Shown here piece by piece: positions 8,868-17,480 of a DNA stretch of 64,000 nt. The notes under the pieces were generated by a model that was given only the letters and a program-made list of their open reading frames with translations, did not search any database and was not told where the DNA came from. The position numbers and the translations under genes were made by a program. Every line of letters starts with the position of its first letter. Position 1 is the first letter of the stretch. The stretch comes from Tepidimonas alkaliphilus (GTDB taxonomy: Bacteria > Pseudomonadota > Gammaproteobacteria > Burkholderiales > Burkholderiaceae_C), in the NCBI RefSeq assembly GCF_007556595.1, contig NZ_VJNB01000004.1, forward strand, positions 124,001-188,000, given 5' to 3'.

Positions 8868-9619
8868 CGAGTAGCCAGTCGATGCCGTTGCCCCTGCGCT
8901 CCAAGGGTCCGCGCCGACCCAAGGGCTTCACCTTGGTCGAGGCGTTGGTGACGCTGGTGATGCTATCTATGGTCGCGCTGGGTCTGGCTGGCTCGATGCA
9001 CACAATCGGCCAGGCGCAGACTCGGCTCGCAGCCCGACAGGCACGGCTGCAAGCGATGGAGACCACTTCCAGAGTCTTGCAACAGTTGCTTGGCGAGCCA
9101 GTGCGGGAAACCCTTGAGCCAGCGCGTGACGCCCCCGGTTGGCCGCAGCGCCGCATTCGTTTCTCACTCAAGGATGACGCCATAGAGTGGGTCGGCGTCA
9201 TGCCGCCCCGCCCAGGGATGGGAGGACCCGCAGAGTTTCGCTTGGCGCTTGAACAGGATTCCGTTCGCGCTGGGGTGCGCCACTTGGTGCTGCGCCATCG
9301 GCCTCGGGCTGAAGTCAATCAGGGAGTCAAATTTGACTCTTGGGACAGTGCCCAAGCTGAAACTTTGGCTGCGGAAGTGCAGGCTTTGCGCATCCAGGTG
9401 CGTTCCGAGCGCCCGGCGGGGTGGTCCGTGAACATGCCTTGGGACGATGCGTGGCGGCCCGACTGGCCGGAGTGGGTGCGTGACGTTCCGCAATGGATCC
9501 GGATCGAGCTGGCTGATGCCTTGGGCCCCTGGCCGCCCATCATGATCGCCGTCAGACCCACACCTCCTTCGGCAGCGCGGCTGCAGCGGGCGGTCATCGG
9601 AGGAGGCCAGGTTGACTGA
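8864..9619 (+). CDS. gspJ: Minor pseudopilin GspJ
   Basis: 251 aa from the ATG overlapping the gspI stop. The prepilin motif is KGFTLVEALVTL with Glu5, followed by the N-terminal helix and a long globular domain with Trp-rich motifs (WVGVMPPRPG, MPWDDAWRPDWPEWV) of the GspJ type. It is part of the tip complex with GspH, GspI and GspK. It contains the AGGAGG site that serves the next gene. Confidence 0.9.
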   Translation: MTSSQSMPLPLRSKGPRRPKGFTLVEALVTLVMLSMVALGLAGSMHTIGQAQTRLAARQARLQAMETTSRVLQQLLGEPVRETLEPARDAPGWPQRRIRFSLKDDAIEWVGVMPPRPGMGGPAEFRLALEQDSVRAGVRHLVLRHRPRAEVNQGVKFDSWDSAQAETLAAEVQALRIQVRSERPAGWSVNMPWDDAWRPDWPEWVRDVPQWIRIELADALGPWPPIMIAVRPTPPSAARLQRAVIGGGQVD

Positions 9620-10454
9620 ACGCCGAGCAGGCATGGCCTTGGTGGCCGTGTTATGGGTGCTGGCGGCGCTGGCCTCCGTCGCCTTGATCCTGGCCCAGCA
9701 ACTGCAACTGGAAACCCAACGCCGTCAGAGCCAAGCCGACGGGGTGCGAGCTCAGGCGCAGGCTCAAGCGGCTTTGGTGCATCTCATGGCCTCCGGGGTT
9801 TTGGATGCGGCTTGGCCTGAGCCTCCTGTGCGCATCTGGCGCCTGGTATGGCCTGACGCGCGGGTCATCGTGCGCATGCACTCGGCAGCTGACGCCATTG
9901 ATCTCAACCACGCTCCGCGGGATTTGATTGCAGCCGCCTTTCGTTACGCGGGCGGGCTGGATGAACTGCAGGCCCGCCGCTGGGCTGACGCCATTGTGGA
10001 TGAGCGGGAACGACGTCGCGCCGCGTCTGGCAACAGCCAAGAAGGACTCAGCCCTTACCAGTCGGTTTCCGATTTGCTGGCCTATCCCGGCTTGCCCTTC
10101 GATTTATGGCTGCGGGTAGAATCAACGCTGACGGTTGACAGCAACCAGCCCACGGTGGATCCATGGGCGGCTCGACCGGCTGTGCTATGGGTGCTGGCCG
10201 GTGGCGATGCGGCCCGGGCCGAATCTTGGCTGGCGGCGCGCGCTCAGGTTGGGCAGCCCGATTGGAGCGTCATACCTGCTGCCTGGCGCGGTTTGCCCGG
10301 AACCGACCGCGTCATCTTAGAAGCCGAGGTCAGTCACGCCAGCGGCCCAGTCTTGCGCTTGAGGTGGCTGCTGGCTCGTGCGTTCGGCGGTTCCGACCGG
10401 CTGTCTTGGAAGATCCTGCGTCAAACCGTCCGAAACGTGGCCAGCCCTGGATGA
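9612..10454 (+). CDS. gspK: Minor pseudopilin GspK
   Basis: 280 aa. TTG start with AGGAGG at 9601-9606, five nt upstream, which fixes the start well. The signal is RRAG|MALVAVLWVLAALA, without Glu at +5, as is normal for GspK, the pseudopilin thought to cap the tip. The helical domain contains AIDLNHAPRDLIAA, a helix-hairpin-helix style block typical of GspK, and SVSDLLAYPGL. It overlaps gspJ by 8 nt and gspL by 4 nt. Confidence 0.9.
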   Translation: MTERRAGMALVAVLWVLAALASVALILAQQLQLETQRRQSQADGVRAQAQAQAALVHLMASGVLDAAWPEPPVRIWRLVWPDARVIVRMHSAADAIDLNHAPRDLIAAAFRYAGGLDELQARRWADAIVDERERRRAASGNSQEGLSPYQSVSDLLAYPGLPFDLWLRVESTLTVDSNQPTVDPWAARPAVLWVLAGGDAARAESWLAARAQVGQPDWSVIPAAWRGLPGTDRVILEAEVSHASGPVLRLRWLLARAFGGSDRLSWKILRQTVRNVASPG

Positions 10455-11515
10455 AAACGCTAGCATCTCCCGCCGAATCCTCTTTGCCTCGCGATTGGTG
10501 GCAACGCTCGCCGCTTCTGCGAGTGCTGGCCCGCTTAGGGGCCCAGTTCGCGGCAGGGCTGCGGCGCTTTCTCCAACCGCCGTTGGTGTTACGGCTTGAC
10601 GCCGCTGAGCCTGGACAGGCACCGCGGCTGCTCGACGAAGAGGGGCGTCCGCTTTCGGGCTGGCGCGCGCGCGGTTGGGCTTGGCTAGGGGTGCGTCGCT
10701 GGCCAGCCGTGGTCGTGCCCGAAGAGTTGGTGCTGCGGCGCACGTGGTGGCAGCCACCGGCCGACGAGAAGGCCACCGCCGCGGCGGCGCTTTGGCGTGC
10801 CCGATCTGAAAGTCCTTATGCGGCAGACGACACCCTTTTTATTTGGCGTGCCGAACCCCAAGCACAGGGCCAAAAAATCCACGGCGTTTGGCTGTCGCGC
10901 TCCTTGCTGCAGCGCAGCGCCCTGGCTTCGATGGGGCAGCGGGTGGTGTGGCTGGTGCCCAATCCCGCGGATGCCGATCGTTATCAATTCGTCCCTGGCT
11001 CGGGCTGGGCGGCCTTGCAGCGTTGGCGGCGTCGCTGGATGGTTCTAACTGGCTTGGCGTGGTTGCTGGCCTTAAGCCTTACAGCGGCAGCGGCTTTGAC
11101 CCCCAGCTGGCAGCTGCGTCAGCGTGCTCACGACGCCCAAGCGCTCTGGAATGACCTAGCCGCGCGTGCCGAGCCTGCTTTAGCGGCGCGGCTGGCACTC
11201 ACCACCGCGCTGGAGGCGGTGCAAGCCTACGATCAGCAAGTGGCCAGCCGACCCGACCCGGTGGCGGTGCTGAACTGGCTCCACGAGCGCAGTGGCGACG
11301 ACACCTACATCACCGAGCTGGAGCTGGATGGCGAGGTGTTGCGCGTCTCGGGCTTTACCCCCAACGCGGTGGCGTTGCAGCAGGCGTGGTCGAACCAGCC
11401 TGGGTTGGCGCAGATCACGGCCACGCGCGCCGCGACCCGATCTGCGGCAACCGGTAAAGAATCCTTTCAATTCGAGCTGCGCTTTGCAGCCACCCCCGTT
11501 CTGACTCAGCCATGA
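10451..11515 (+). CDS. gspL: Type II secretion platform protein GspL
   Basis: 354 aa, start at the ATG overlapping gspK. It has a cytoplasmic N-terminal region of about 195 residues, a single membrane helix (WMVLTGLAWLLALSLTAAAAL) and a periplasmic ferredoxin-like PilN/GspL domain (VLNWLHERSGDDTYITELEL, VSGFTPNAVALQQAW). This is the GspL architecture, tying GspE to GspM. The cytoplasmic domain is somewhat shorter than in the best known examples (full GspL is often near 400 aa), so it may be a reduced version. Confidence 0.85.
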   Translation: MKTLASPAESSLPRDWWQRSPLLRVLARLGAQFAAGLRRFLQPPLVLRLDAAEPGQAPRLLDEEGRPLSGWRARGWAWLGVRRWPAVVVPEELVLRRTWWQPPADEKATAAAALWRARSESPYAADDTLFIWRAEPQAQGQKIHGVWLSRSLLQRSALASMGQRVVWLVPNPADADRYQFVPGSGWAALQRWRRRWMVLTGLAWLLALSLTAAAALTPSWQLRQRAHDAQALWNDLAARAEPALAARLALTTALEAVQAYDQQVASRPDPVAVLNWLHERSGDDTYITELELDGEVLRVSGFTPNAVALQQAWSNQPGLAQITATRAATRSAATGKESFQFELRFAATPVLTQP

Positions 11516-12096
11516 AAGCCCAATGGATCCGCGACGCCACGGTCTGGCGCGCATTCGCTCGCCGGTCGGCTTGGGGTTTGCTGTGGGTGGCCTTGCTGGG
11601 TCTGCCGCCGGCGGGGGTGGCTTGGTATGTGGCGGGCAAGCACCGCTTTGCGCAGCGTAACTTGGACGACCTTGCCCCGCGATACGCCCGCCTAGCGGGC
11701 GTCGTGGAGCAGCAAGACGCCCTCGCCGCCCGCGCCGCGCAGGCGGCTGAAGCGCTGACCTTGCGCGTGCTGCCTGCCGACGGCGACCCGCAGGCGCTGA
11801 CCAACGATTGGCTGCAGCGCGCTCGCAACATCATGGAGCAAAACGGCTTGGCCATCGAAAGCAGCCAAGCCTTGGCGCCACAAGATCTTGGGCCTCTGCG
11901 GCTGCTTAGCATGACCGTGATCGCCGACGCGGAGCTCAACGCCGTGGGCCGCGTGCTGGCGCAGTTGCGATCTCAGCAACCACCGATGCACGTCGTGCGT
12001 TTCAGCGCCCGCACCACCGGCCCGGTGGCACCCAACAGCAATCCCCGCCTGAAAGTGCAGATGCAACTGGCGGTCTATCAGCAGCGGCTGCCATGA
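11512..12096 (+). CDS. gspM: Type II secretion protein GspM (b subtype)
   Basis: 194 aa. One N-terminal membrane helix (about residues 22-42), a coiled-coil-like segment (ARLAGVVEQQDALAARAAQAAEAL) and a small alpha/beta periplasmic domain (MTVIADAELNAVGRVLAQL, MHVVRFSART). This resembles the GspM-b family more than the classic GspM. It partners GspL in the inner-membrane platform. The ATG overlaps the gspL stop by 4 nt, and the stop overlaps the next ATG by 4 nt. Confidence 0.85.
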   Translation: MKAQWIRDATVWRAFARRSAWGLLWVALLGLPPAGVAWYVAGKHRFAQRNLDDLAPRYARLAGVVEQQDALAARAAQAAEALTLRVLPADGDPQALTNDWLQRARNIMEQNGLAIESSQALAPQDLGPLRLLSMTVIADAELNAVGRVLAQLRSQQPPMHVVRFSARTTGPVAPNSNPRLKVQMQLAVYQQRLP

Positions 12097-12818
12097 TCAA
12101 CCGACCGCCCGTCCTGCTCACCTCGTTGCGCGCCGCCGTGGCCGGGGGGCTGGTGGCTGCCGCCGCGCTGGCGGCTTTGTGGTTGCGTCCCCCGGGGGTG
12201 CCTGCCGACCACGCCGACTGGCGCGTATGGCAGCAGCGCGCGTCTTGGGCCGCCCTTGGTTGGCGGCCGTGGCAAACCGTGCAGCTGCACACGCCGCGCT
12301 GGTCGGCGCCGGCCCCGGTCGCGCCGGCGTTGCCGGAAATCCCGCCGGCGCCCGCGCCAGCCGTGCAGCCCCTGCCCAGCCTGTCCGAAAGACCGCTGTT
12401 CACCCCGAACCGCCGGCCAGTGCCGCCACCGCCCCCACCACCGCCGCCCAAGCCACCTGATCCACTAGAGGGAGCCGTCTTGCTAGGGGTGATGGGGGGC
12501 GAGCGGCCTATCATTCTCATCCGGTTGGGCAGTGGCGCGGTGCAGCGCTTGGGCGTGGGCGCGCGCCTGGGTGACTGGGTGCTCAAAAGCGTCGAACCGG
12601 AAGCCGCGCTGTTTGAGCACGATGGGCAACGACGCCGTTACAGCATTACGCCCGGCAATCTTGGCAAAGGCACGCCGCCGCCGGCCGTGCCCCCACAGCT
12701 CAGCACCGTGCCTGCCGACGACCCGGAAGCCGCTTTGCAGCGGGCGCAACAACAAATCGAGCAACGCCGCCGTGGCGGATCGCAGGCACCCGCGTCGTCG
12801 CGCCCCGACAGGCCCTAA
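12093..12818 (+). CDS. gspN: Type II secretion protein N/C-type (GspC-like HR domain)
   Basis: 241 aa. An N-terminal membrane helix is followed by a Pro/Ala-rich linker, the motif LSERPLFTPNRRP typical of T2SS GspN/GspC-like proteins, a run of nine prolines near residues 112-120, then a compact beta domain (LLGVMGGERPIILI, QRLGVGARLGDWVLKSVEPE) resembling the GspC homology region that touches the secretin. The tail is charged, with an AALQRAQQQIEQRRR helix. No PDZ domain is present and no other gspC is seen, so this protein probably supplies the platform-to-secretin link. It sits between gspM and gspD in the operon. Confidence 0.8.
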   Translation: MINRPPVLLTSLRAAVAGGLVAAAALAALWLRPPGVPADHADWRVWQQRASWAALGWRPWQTVQLHTPRWSAPAPVAPALPEIPPAPAPAVQPLPSLSERPLFTPNRRPVPPPPPPPPPKPPDPLEGAVLLGVMGGERPIILIRLGSGAVQRLGVGARLGDWVLKSVEPEAALFEHDGQRRRYSITPGNLGKGTPPPAVPPQLSTVPADDPEAALQRAQQQIEQRRRGGSQAPASSRPDRP

Positions 12819-12824
12819 AAATCG

Positions 12825-15188
12825 ATGGAACCAAGCATGCCGATGCAACACCGCCCCGTTTTTGCTGCTTTGCGCCCCACGGCGCTGGCTGTGGCGCTGG
12901 CCGTGGCGCTGGCGGGCTGCGCCCACGTGGCGCCAGCATCGCCGGCCTCAGTTTCGGGCGCGTCAGCCAGCGAGCCATCGCTGCAAGAGTCCGCGCAGAC
13001 TGTCGGCAACGACACGGCGCAGTCCCCAGCGCCATCCACGGCGACAACGTCCGCGCAACCCGCTGTCTCGTTGGCTGGCAGCGACGAGTCCAGCGCCCGC
13101 GAGCGCGTGCTGCGGGGCAATGACAAGGTGGTGGCCCCTAACCGGGCCCAGCCTGCGGCGGCGGCCAACACCACGCTGCGCTTTGAGTCCGCCCCGCTGG
13201 GCGATGTGGCGCACGCCATCCTGCGCGAGCTGATGCGCGTCAATTACGTTATTCACCCGCCGCTTAACGGCACGGTCACGCTCGCCTCGCCCCAGCCGAT
13301 CCCGCCGGAGCGGGCCCTGACTTTGTTGGAAGCAGCCCTGCAAGCCAACGGTTACCAGCTCGTGCGCGACGCCACAGGCACCTACCACATTGGCAAGCCC
13401 GAGCAGCTGCGCGGCATCGTGCCGGGTGTGGCGGTACTGGAGTCGCCCAACATGCCGCTGCCCGCTGGGCAAGGGGTGCTCGTGGTGCCGCTGCGCTACA
13501 TCGGTGCGGCCGAAATGGCCTCCATTTTGCGCCCCTTCGCGCCGGAAGGTTCCATCGTGCGAGTGGACGCCTTGCGCAACCTGCTGGTGCTGACTGGCGC
13601 GCGTGCCCAGATCGATGGCTGGCTGGACCTGATCCAAACCTTTGACGTCAACTTGCTGGCGGGCATGTCGGTGGGCGTGTTTGCGTTGCAGCACATCAGT
13701 GCTCGTGACGTGGACAGCGCCTTGCGTGCGCTGGCCAATCCCGCCGCGCAGCTTACGGCGCCGCGGCCCGCCACCCCGCCGACCGCCGGCGGGCAGGGGG
13801 GGGTGAACCCGGCTTCGCAGCCTGCGCCCTCCGCGTTGGCCGAAGGCTCAGCGCTCATCCCGTTGCCGGTGCTGGGCGCCATCCGTGTTTTGCCGCTGGA
13901 GCGCTCCAACGCCGTGGTCATCGTTACCCCGCGCGCCGAATACCTCGACTTGGCGCGGGAATGGATCGCCAAGCTCGACCAGCCTGGGCTTGGCGGCAAC
14001 GACCAGCAGCTGTTTGTCTATCGGGTGCAAAACGGCAACGCGCGCCACTTGGCCGACGTTTTGGCCGGGCTGTTCGGCAGCGGTCAGCCGTCGGCGCCGC
14101 CCTCCAGTGGGGTGGCGCCTGGGGCGGTGGCCCAAACGGTGACGAGCTTGCCGTCCGGCGGCGCCAGCCTGGCGACCCTGCCCAGCAACGCCGGTCAGGC
14201 CGCGCAGCCCTCCGCCGCCCCCGCGGTGACGCTGGCTGGCGGGCTGCGCATCATGGCCGACCAATACAACAACGCCATCCTGGTCTGGGGTACCCCCGGC
14301 CAATACCGCCAGGTCGAGCAAGCGCTCAAGCGGCTGGATGTGGCCCCTACCCAGGTGCTCATTGAGGCCACCATCGTCGAAGTGCAGCTGGTGGACGACC
14401 TCAAATACGGCATTCAATGGTTTTTCACCGACCGCCACGGCAGCAACACCGGCTCCGGCGTCTTGGACGCCCTGGCCAACCTGGGTGGCGCGCAAGGCGC
14501 CTTCACTTACACCTTGCGCGGCGCCAGCGGCAACATCCGCGCGGTGCTCAATGCCTTGGCCGAAAAATCCCTCATCAAGGTGATTTCCAGCCCCAGCCTG
14601 ATGGTGCTAGACAACCACACCGCCAGCATCGTGGTCGGCAACCAGCAGCCAGTCCGCACTGCCGAAACCGTCACCACGGGTGGCAACGTCACCACCTCCA
14701 TCACTTACAAAGACACCGGCGTGGCGTTGACCGTCACACCGTCGGTCAACGCGGGTGAAACCGTCACGTTGCAGCTGCAACAGGCCGTCACCGATGTGGG
14801 CGCCATTGACAGCGCCACCGGCCAGCGCGCCTTTTTGCAGCGTCAGATCGGCAGCCGCGTGGCGGTGCGCAGCGGCGAAACCTTGGTGCTGGGCGGCCTC
14901 ATCCGCGACAACAACACCGCAGGCTCCGCCGGCTTGCCGGTAGCCAAGGACATCCCGTTGCTGGGCTGGCTCTTTGGCGCCCAGAATCGCAGCGCCAACC
15001 GCACCGAGCTGCTGGTGCTGATCACCCCCCGCGTGCTGCGCAGCGCCGAAGCCGCCGCCGAAGCCGCGCGCGAGGCGCGCCAGCGCATGGCCACGCTGCT
15101 GCAAGCCCGACCCTACACCGAGCTGCCGCCGGTGCCGGGGCTGCCGGTTGAAGCGCCGCTGGCCCCGCCAGAGCCGGTGCGGCGCTAA
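12825..15188 (+). CDS. gspD: Type II secretion outer-membrane secretin GspD
   Basis: Up to 787 aa; ATGs at 12825, 12837 and 12843 are all possible starts. It is a lipoprotein: the signal ends LAVALAGC (Cys32 from the first ATG). The N0 domain (LRFESAPLGDVAHAILRELM) and N1-N3 repeats follow, with low-complexity Pro/Gly/Ser insertions near residues 310-335 and 425-465. The secretin core has VLIEATIVEVQLVDDLKYGI and ends in VPLLGWLFG and RTELLVLITPRVL. Fifteen or so such subunits form the outer-membrane gate. A lipobox suggests it may reach the outer membrane without a separate pilotin. It is the last clear T2SS gene of the operon. Confidence 0.95.
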   Translation: MEPSMPMQHRPVFAALRPTALAVALAVALAGCAHVAPASPASVSGASASEPSLQESAQTVGNDTAQSPAPSTATTSAQPAVSLAGSDESSARERVLRGNDKVVAPNRAQPAAAANTTLRFESAPLGDVAHAILRELMRVNYVIHPPLNGTVTLASPQPIPPERALTLLEAALQANGYQLVRDATGTYHIGKPEQLRGIVPGVAVLESPNMPLPAGQGVLVVPLRYIGAAEMASILRPFAPEGSIVRVDALRNLLVLTGARAQIDGWLDLIQTFDVNLLAGMSVGVFALQHISARDVDSALRALANPAAQLTAPRPATPPTAGGQGGVNPASQPAPSALAEGSALIPLPVLGAIRVLPLERSNAVVIVTPRAEYLDLAREWIAKLDQPGLGGNDQQLFVYRVQNGNARHLADVLAGLFGSGQPSAPPSSGVAPGAVAQTVTSLPSGGASLATLPSNAGQAAQPSAAPAVTLAGGLRIMADQYNNAILVWGTPGQYRQVEQALKRLDVAPTQVLIEATIVEVQLVDDLKYGIQWFFTDRHGSNTGSGVLDALANLGGAQGAFTYTLRGASGNIRAVLNALAEKSLIKVISSPSLMVLDNHTASIVVGNQQPVRTAETVTTGGNVTTSITYKDTGVALTVTPSVNAGETVTLQLQQAVTDVGAIDSATGQRAFLQRQIGSRVAVRSGETLVLGGLIRDNNTAGSAGLPVAKDIPLLGWLFGAQNRSANRTELLVLITPRVLRSAEAAAEAAREARQRMATLLQARPYTELPPVPGLPVEAPLAPPEPVRR

Positions 15189-15248
15189 ACCACCCATCTC
15201 GCCTTCAACGCCTTGAGCGCAAAAACCAGAAGGAGGAACACTGCCAAG

Positions 15249-15746
15249 ATGAGCTTCAACGCCGCCTTTTCAACCGACCCGCCTGCTCACCCGGTGCTGT
15301 GCCGTGCGTGGCGCCGGGCCTGGCTGATTCCCGCGCTGCTGCTGGCCCTGGTGGGCTGCGCCGCGCCGCCGCCCACCGATCCGGACGCCGCGGCACAAGC
15401 CGCCGTGCGCCAGCGCGCCCAAGCCCGCGCCGACGCCATTGTGCGCGGCGACGCCGCCGCGGCCTACGCTTTGGCGGTGCCCAGCTACCGCCAGCTCGTC
15501 ACGCCCGAAGCCTACGCCACCCGGCTGCAGGCCGTGCCGGTGCAGTGGCTGCAAGCCCGCGTGCATGAGGTGCAGTGCCCGCCCGAGCCGGGGCAGCCCG
15601 AGCCGCAGCGCTGCACCGTGCGGCTGGAGCTCACCAGCCAGCCGCGCCTGCCGCTGCCGCGCGGTCTGCGCCAGCCCCTTACCGGTTTTGTCGAACAGAT
15701 TTGGGTGCGCGAGCAAGGCCAGTGGTGGATGCTGGAAGAGCTCTGA
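15249..15746 (+). CDS. Small uncharacterised lipoprotein
   Basis: 165 aa. ATG at 15249 with GAAGGAGG about 11 nt upstream; a TTG at 15213 is possible but has no ribosome site. The signal is long, with lipobox ALVGC, followed by an Ala/Gln-rich helix and a small alpha/beta domain (VRGDAAAAYALAVPSYRQLVTPEAYATRL, then a strand pair ending EQIWVREQGQWWMLEEL). The shape resembles NTF2-like or lipoprotein accessory domains, but I do not recognise a family. It lies 60 nt after gspD and may be the last gene of the secretion operon. A T2SS-related role is only suggested by position. Confidence 0.75.
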   Translation: MSFNAAFSTDPPAHPVLCRAWRRAWLIPALLLALVGCAAPPPTDPDAAAQAAVRQRAQARADAIVRGDAAAAYALAVPSYRQLVTPEAYATRLQAVPVQWLQARVHEVQCPPEPGQPEPQRCTVRLELTSQPRLPLPRGLRQPLTGFVEQIWVREQGQWWMLEEL

Positions 15747-15762
15747 GCCGCGTATCCGCCGT

Positions 15763-15794
15763 TGCGACGGCGCAACAATCGGGGCGCCGTCGCA
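15763..15794 (+). terminator. Perfect 11-bp hairpin at the end of the T2SS operon
   Basis: TGCGACGGCGC (15763-15773) pairs fully with GCGCCGTCGCA (15784-15794) across a 10-nt loop. It lies 17 nt past the lipoprotein stop and ahead of the next, apparently separate, transcription unit. There is no T-tract, so it may end transcription inefficiently or protect the 3' end. Confidence 0.4.
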
Positions 15795-15815
15795 TTCGGG
15801 TGCGGGCTTAGCGTC

Positions 15816-15831
15816 TTGACTGTGCTAAAGT
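15816..15831 (+). promoter_or_regulatory. Candidate promoter of the secreted-protein gene
   Basis: Between the hairpin and the gene, TTGACT (15816-15821) matches a -35 box in five of six bases, but no good -10 is found at the usual 16-18 nt. TGCTAAAGT (15823-15831) could instead be an extended -10. The gene clearly needs its own promoter here; which of these serves is uncertain. Confidence 0.25.
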
Positions 15832-15886
15832 AGGTGGCGCGAGTTGTTCTCTTGCACTTCGCGAATCAACCTACACTGGAGGTTCC

Positions 15887-17431
15887 ATGAAAAAGTCATC
15901 CATCGCCCTGGGCGTGGCCGCTCTGATGGCCGCTGGCGTGCATGCGGCCATCGTTCAAGGTAATGCAACCCAGATTGTCGTCAATCCCAACGGCATCGGC
16001 CACAAGCTCATCTTCCCGTACTACACGGTGCAGGGCAACAACGCCACCCTGATCAACATCGTCAACCACGACCAACTCAACGGCAAGGCGGTGAAGGTGC
16101 GCTTCCGCGGCGCGGCCAACTCCGACGACGTGTACGACTTCACGCTGCTGATGTCGCCGGGCGATGTGTGGGTGGCGGCTGTGACCCAGGGGGCCGATGG
16201 GCGTGCCCAGCTGTTCACGCCTGACAGCTCCTGCACGCTGCCGGCCAATGTGAACGGTTCGTTCATCACCGGTCGTCTGGATCCGAACAGCACCGTCTCG
16301 CTGGAAGAGCAGACCCGCGAAGGCTACGTTGAGATCATCAACATGGCCGACATCCCCAAAAACACGGCTTCGACCTCGCTGTGGACGGCCATCAAGCACG
16401 GCAGCAACGGCAAACCGACGAACTGCAATGCGGCGGTCGTGACCCAGCTTTCGGGTGATGCGGTGGCGAATATCAACAGCGTGGACGGTTCCGGGCAAAT
16501 GACCTCTTACGGCCTGTCGTTCCCGTCCACCGGTCTGTCGGGTGACTGGATCATCATCAACCAGCAGACCACCGCCGCATGGTCGGGTTCCGCGACCGCG
16601 CTGGAGGCCCGTAATGGTGGTGCCGCCACGACCGCCAACTTCGTGTTCTTCCCGCAGAGCGGTTCGGGGGTATCCTCCACCACGGCGTCCAACTGGTCGG
16701 CGGATCCGCTGTTCGAAAAGGGTGTCGTTGGCGCGGCCTACTACGACTTTCCGGATCTGTCGACGGCTTACTTGACGTCTACAGCTCTTTCTGTGTCTAA
16801 CCTCAATAGCTACGCGGCTGCGGCTTCCTACCGCAACCTGGTCGCTGCCGCGCTGGCCAAGACGGTGGTGGCCAACGAGTTCGTGACCGACAGCACCATC
16901 GACGCCAAGACCGATCTGGTCTTCAGCCAGCCGGTGCGTCGCTACTACGCGGCGGTTAACTACGGCTCGACGGCTACCGCTGTTTACGCCACTTCGTCGG
17001 GGGTTTACACCTCCAACAACACCGCGCTGAGCAACCGCGTGCTGTGCGTGCGTCGCCCGACCGGCAGCAGCCTGCTGAGCTTCACCGCCTACGACCGTGA
17101 GGAAGCGACGTTGTCGCCCAGCGGTGCGGTCATCTCCCCGGGCACGCCGACGCGGTTCGACATCTGCGGTGAGGTTGCCGTGACCTCCATCAACGGCCAG
17201 GGCGGTGCGGCGGATCCGTCGGCCCTCAACGGCAAACTGGCCCGCAACGACATCAACCTCGGCTCGCTGATCGATGGCTGGATCGAGTTCAACACCGCGC
17301 TTGATACTGGTGATCGGGTCCCTGGTGTGACCGGCCTGCCTATCATCGGCAACGCCCACCTGCGCGCCCGCAACGGCAGCGTCAACTACGGCTTCACCTG
17401 GCCGCACAAGTACAACTACAGCAACAAGTAA
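15887..17431 (+). CDS. Secreted surface-layer-like protein (514 aa)
   Basis: ATG with TGGAGG five nt upstream. A Sec signal peptide (MKKSSIALGVAALMAAGVHA, cleavage likely after residue 20) leads a long beta-rich, Ser/Thr/Asn-rich protein without lipobox, membrane helix or C-terminal anchor. Four Cys in the mature part (in SSCTLP, TNCNAA, RVLCVR, FDICGE) could make two disulphides, which fits folding in the periplasm before T2SS export. It has its own strong ribosome site and a strong rho-independent terminator (17481-17513), the layout of an abundant single product. Similar proteins are annotated as surface-layer or cell-surface proteins in betaproteobacteria; I cannot name the family with certainty. 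Its place just after the T2SS operon and before a secreted parvulin makes it the best local secretion substrate candidate. Confidence 0.85.
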   Translation: MKKSSIALGVAALMAAGVHAAIVQGNATQIVVNPNGIGHKLIFPYYTVQGNNATLINIVNHDQLNGKAVKVRFRGAANSDDVYDFTLLMSPGDVWVAAVTQGADGRAQLFTPDSSCTLPANVNGSFITGRLDPNSTVSLEEQTREGYVEIINMADIPKNTASTSLWTAIKHGSNGKPTNCNAAVVTQLSGDAVANINSVDGSGQMTSYGLSFPSTGLSGDWIIINQQTTAAWSGSATALEARNGGAATTANFVFFPQSGSGVSSTTASNWSADPLFEKGVVGAAYYDFPDLSTAYLTSTALSVSNLNSYAAAASYRNLVAAALAKTVVANEFVTDSTIDAKTDLVFSQPVRRYYAAVNYGSTATAVYATSSGVYTSNNTALSNRVLCVRRPTGSSLLSFTAYDREEATLSPSGAVISPGTPTRFDICGEVAVTSINGQGGAADPSALNGKLARNDINLGSLIDGWIEFNTALDTGDRVPGVTGLPIIGNAHLRARNGSVNYGFTWPHKYNYSNK

Positions 17432-17480
17432 GTCCGTCTGGCGCGGCGGCTTGGATGCCGCCGCCGGTTGATTCGCGAAG

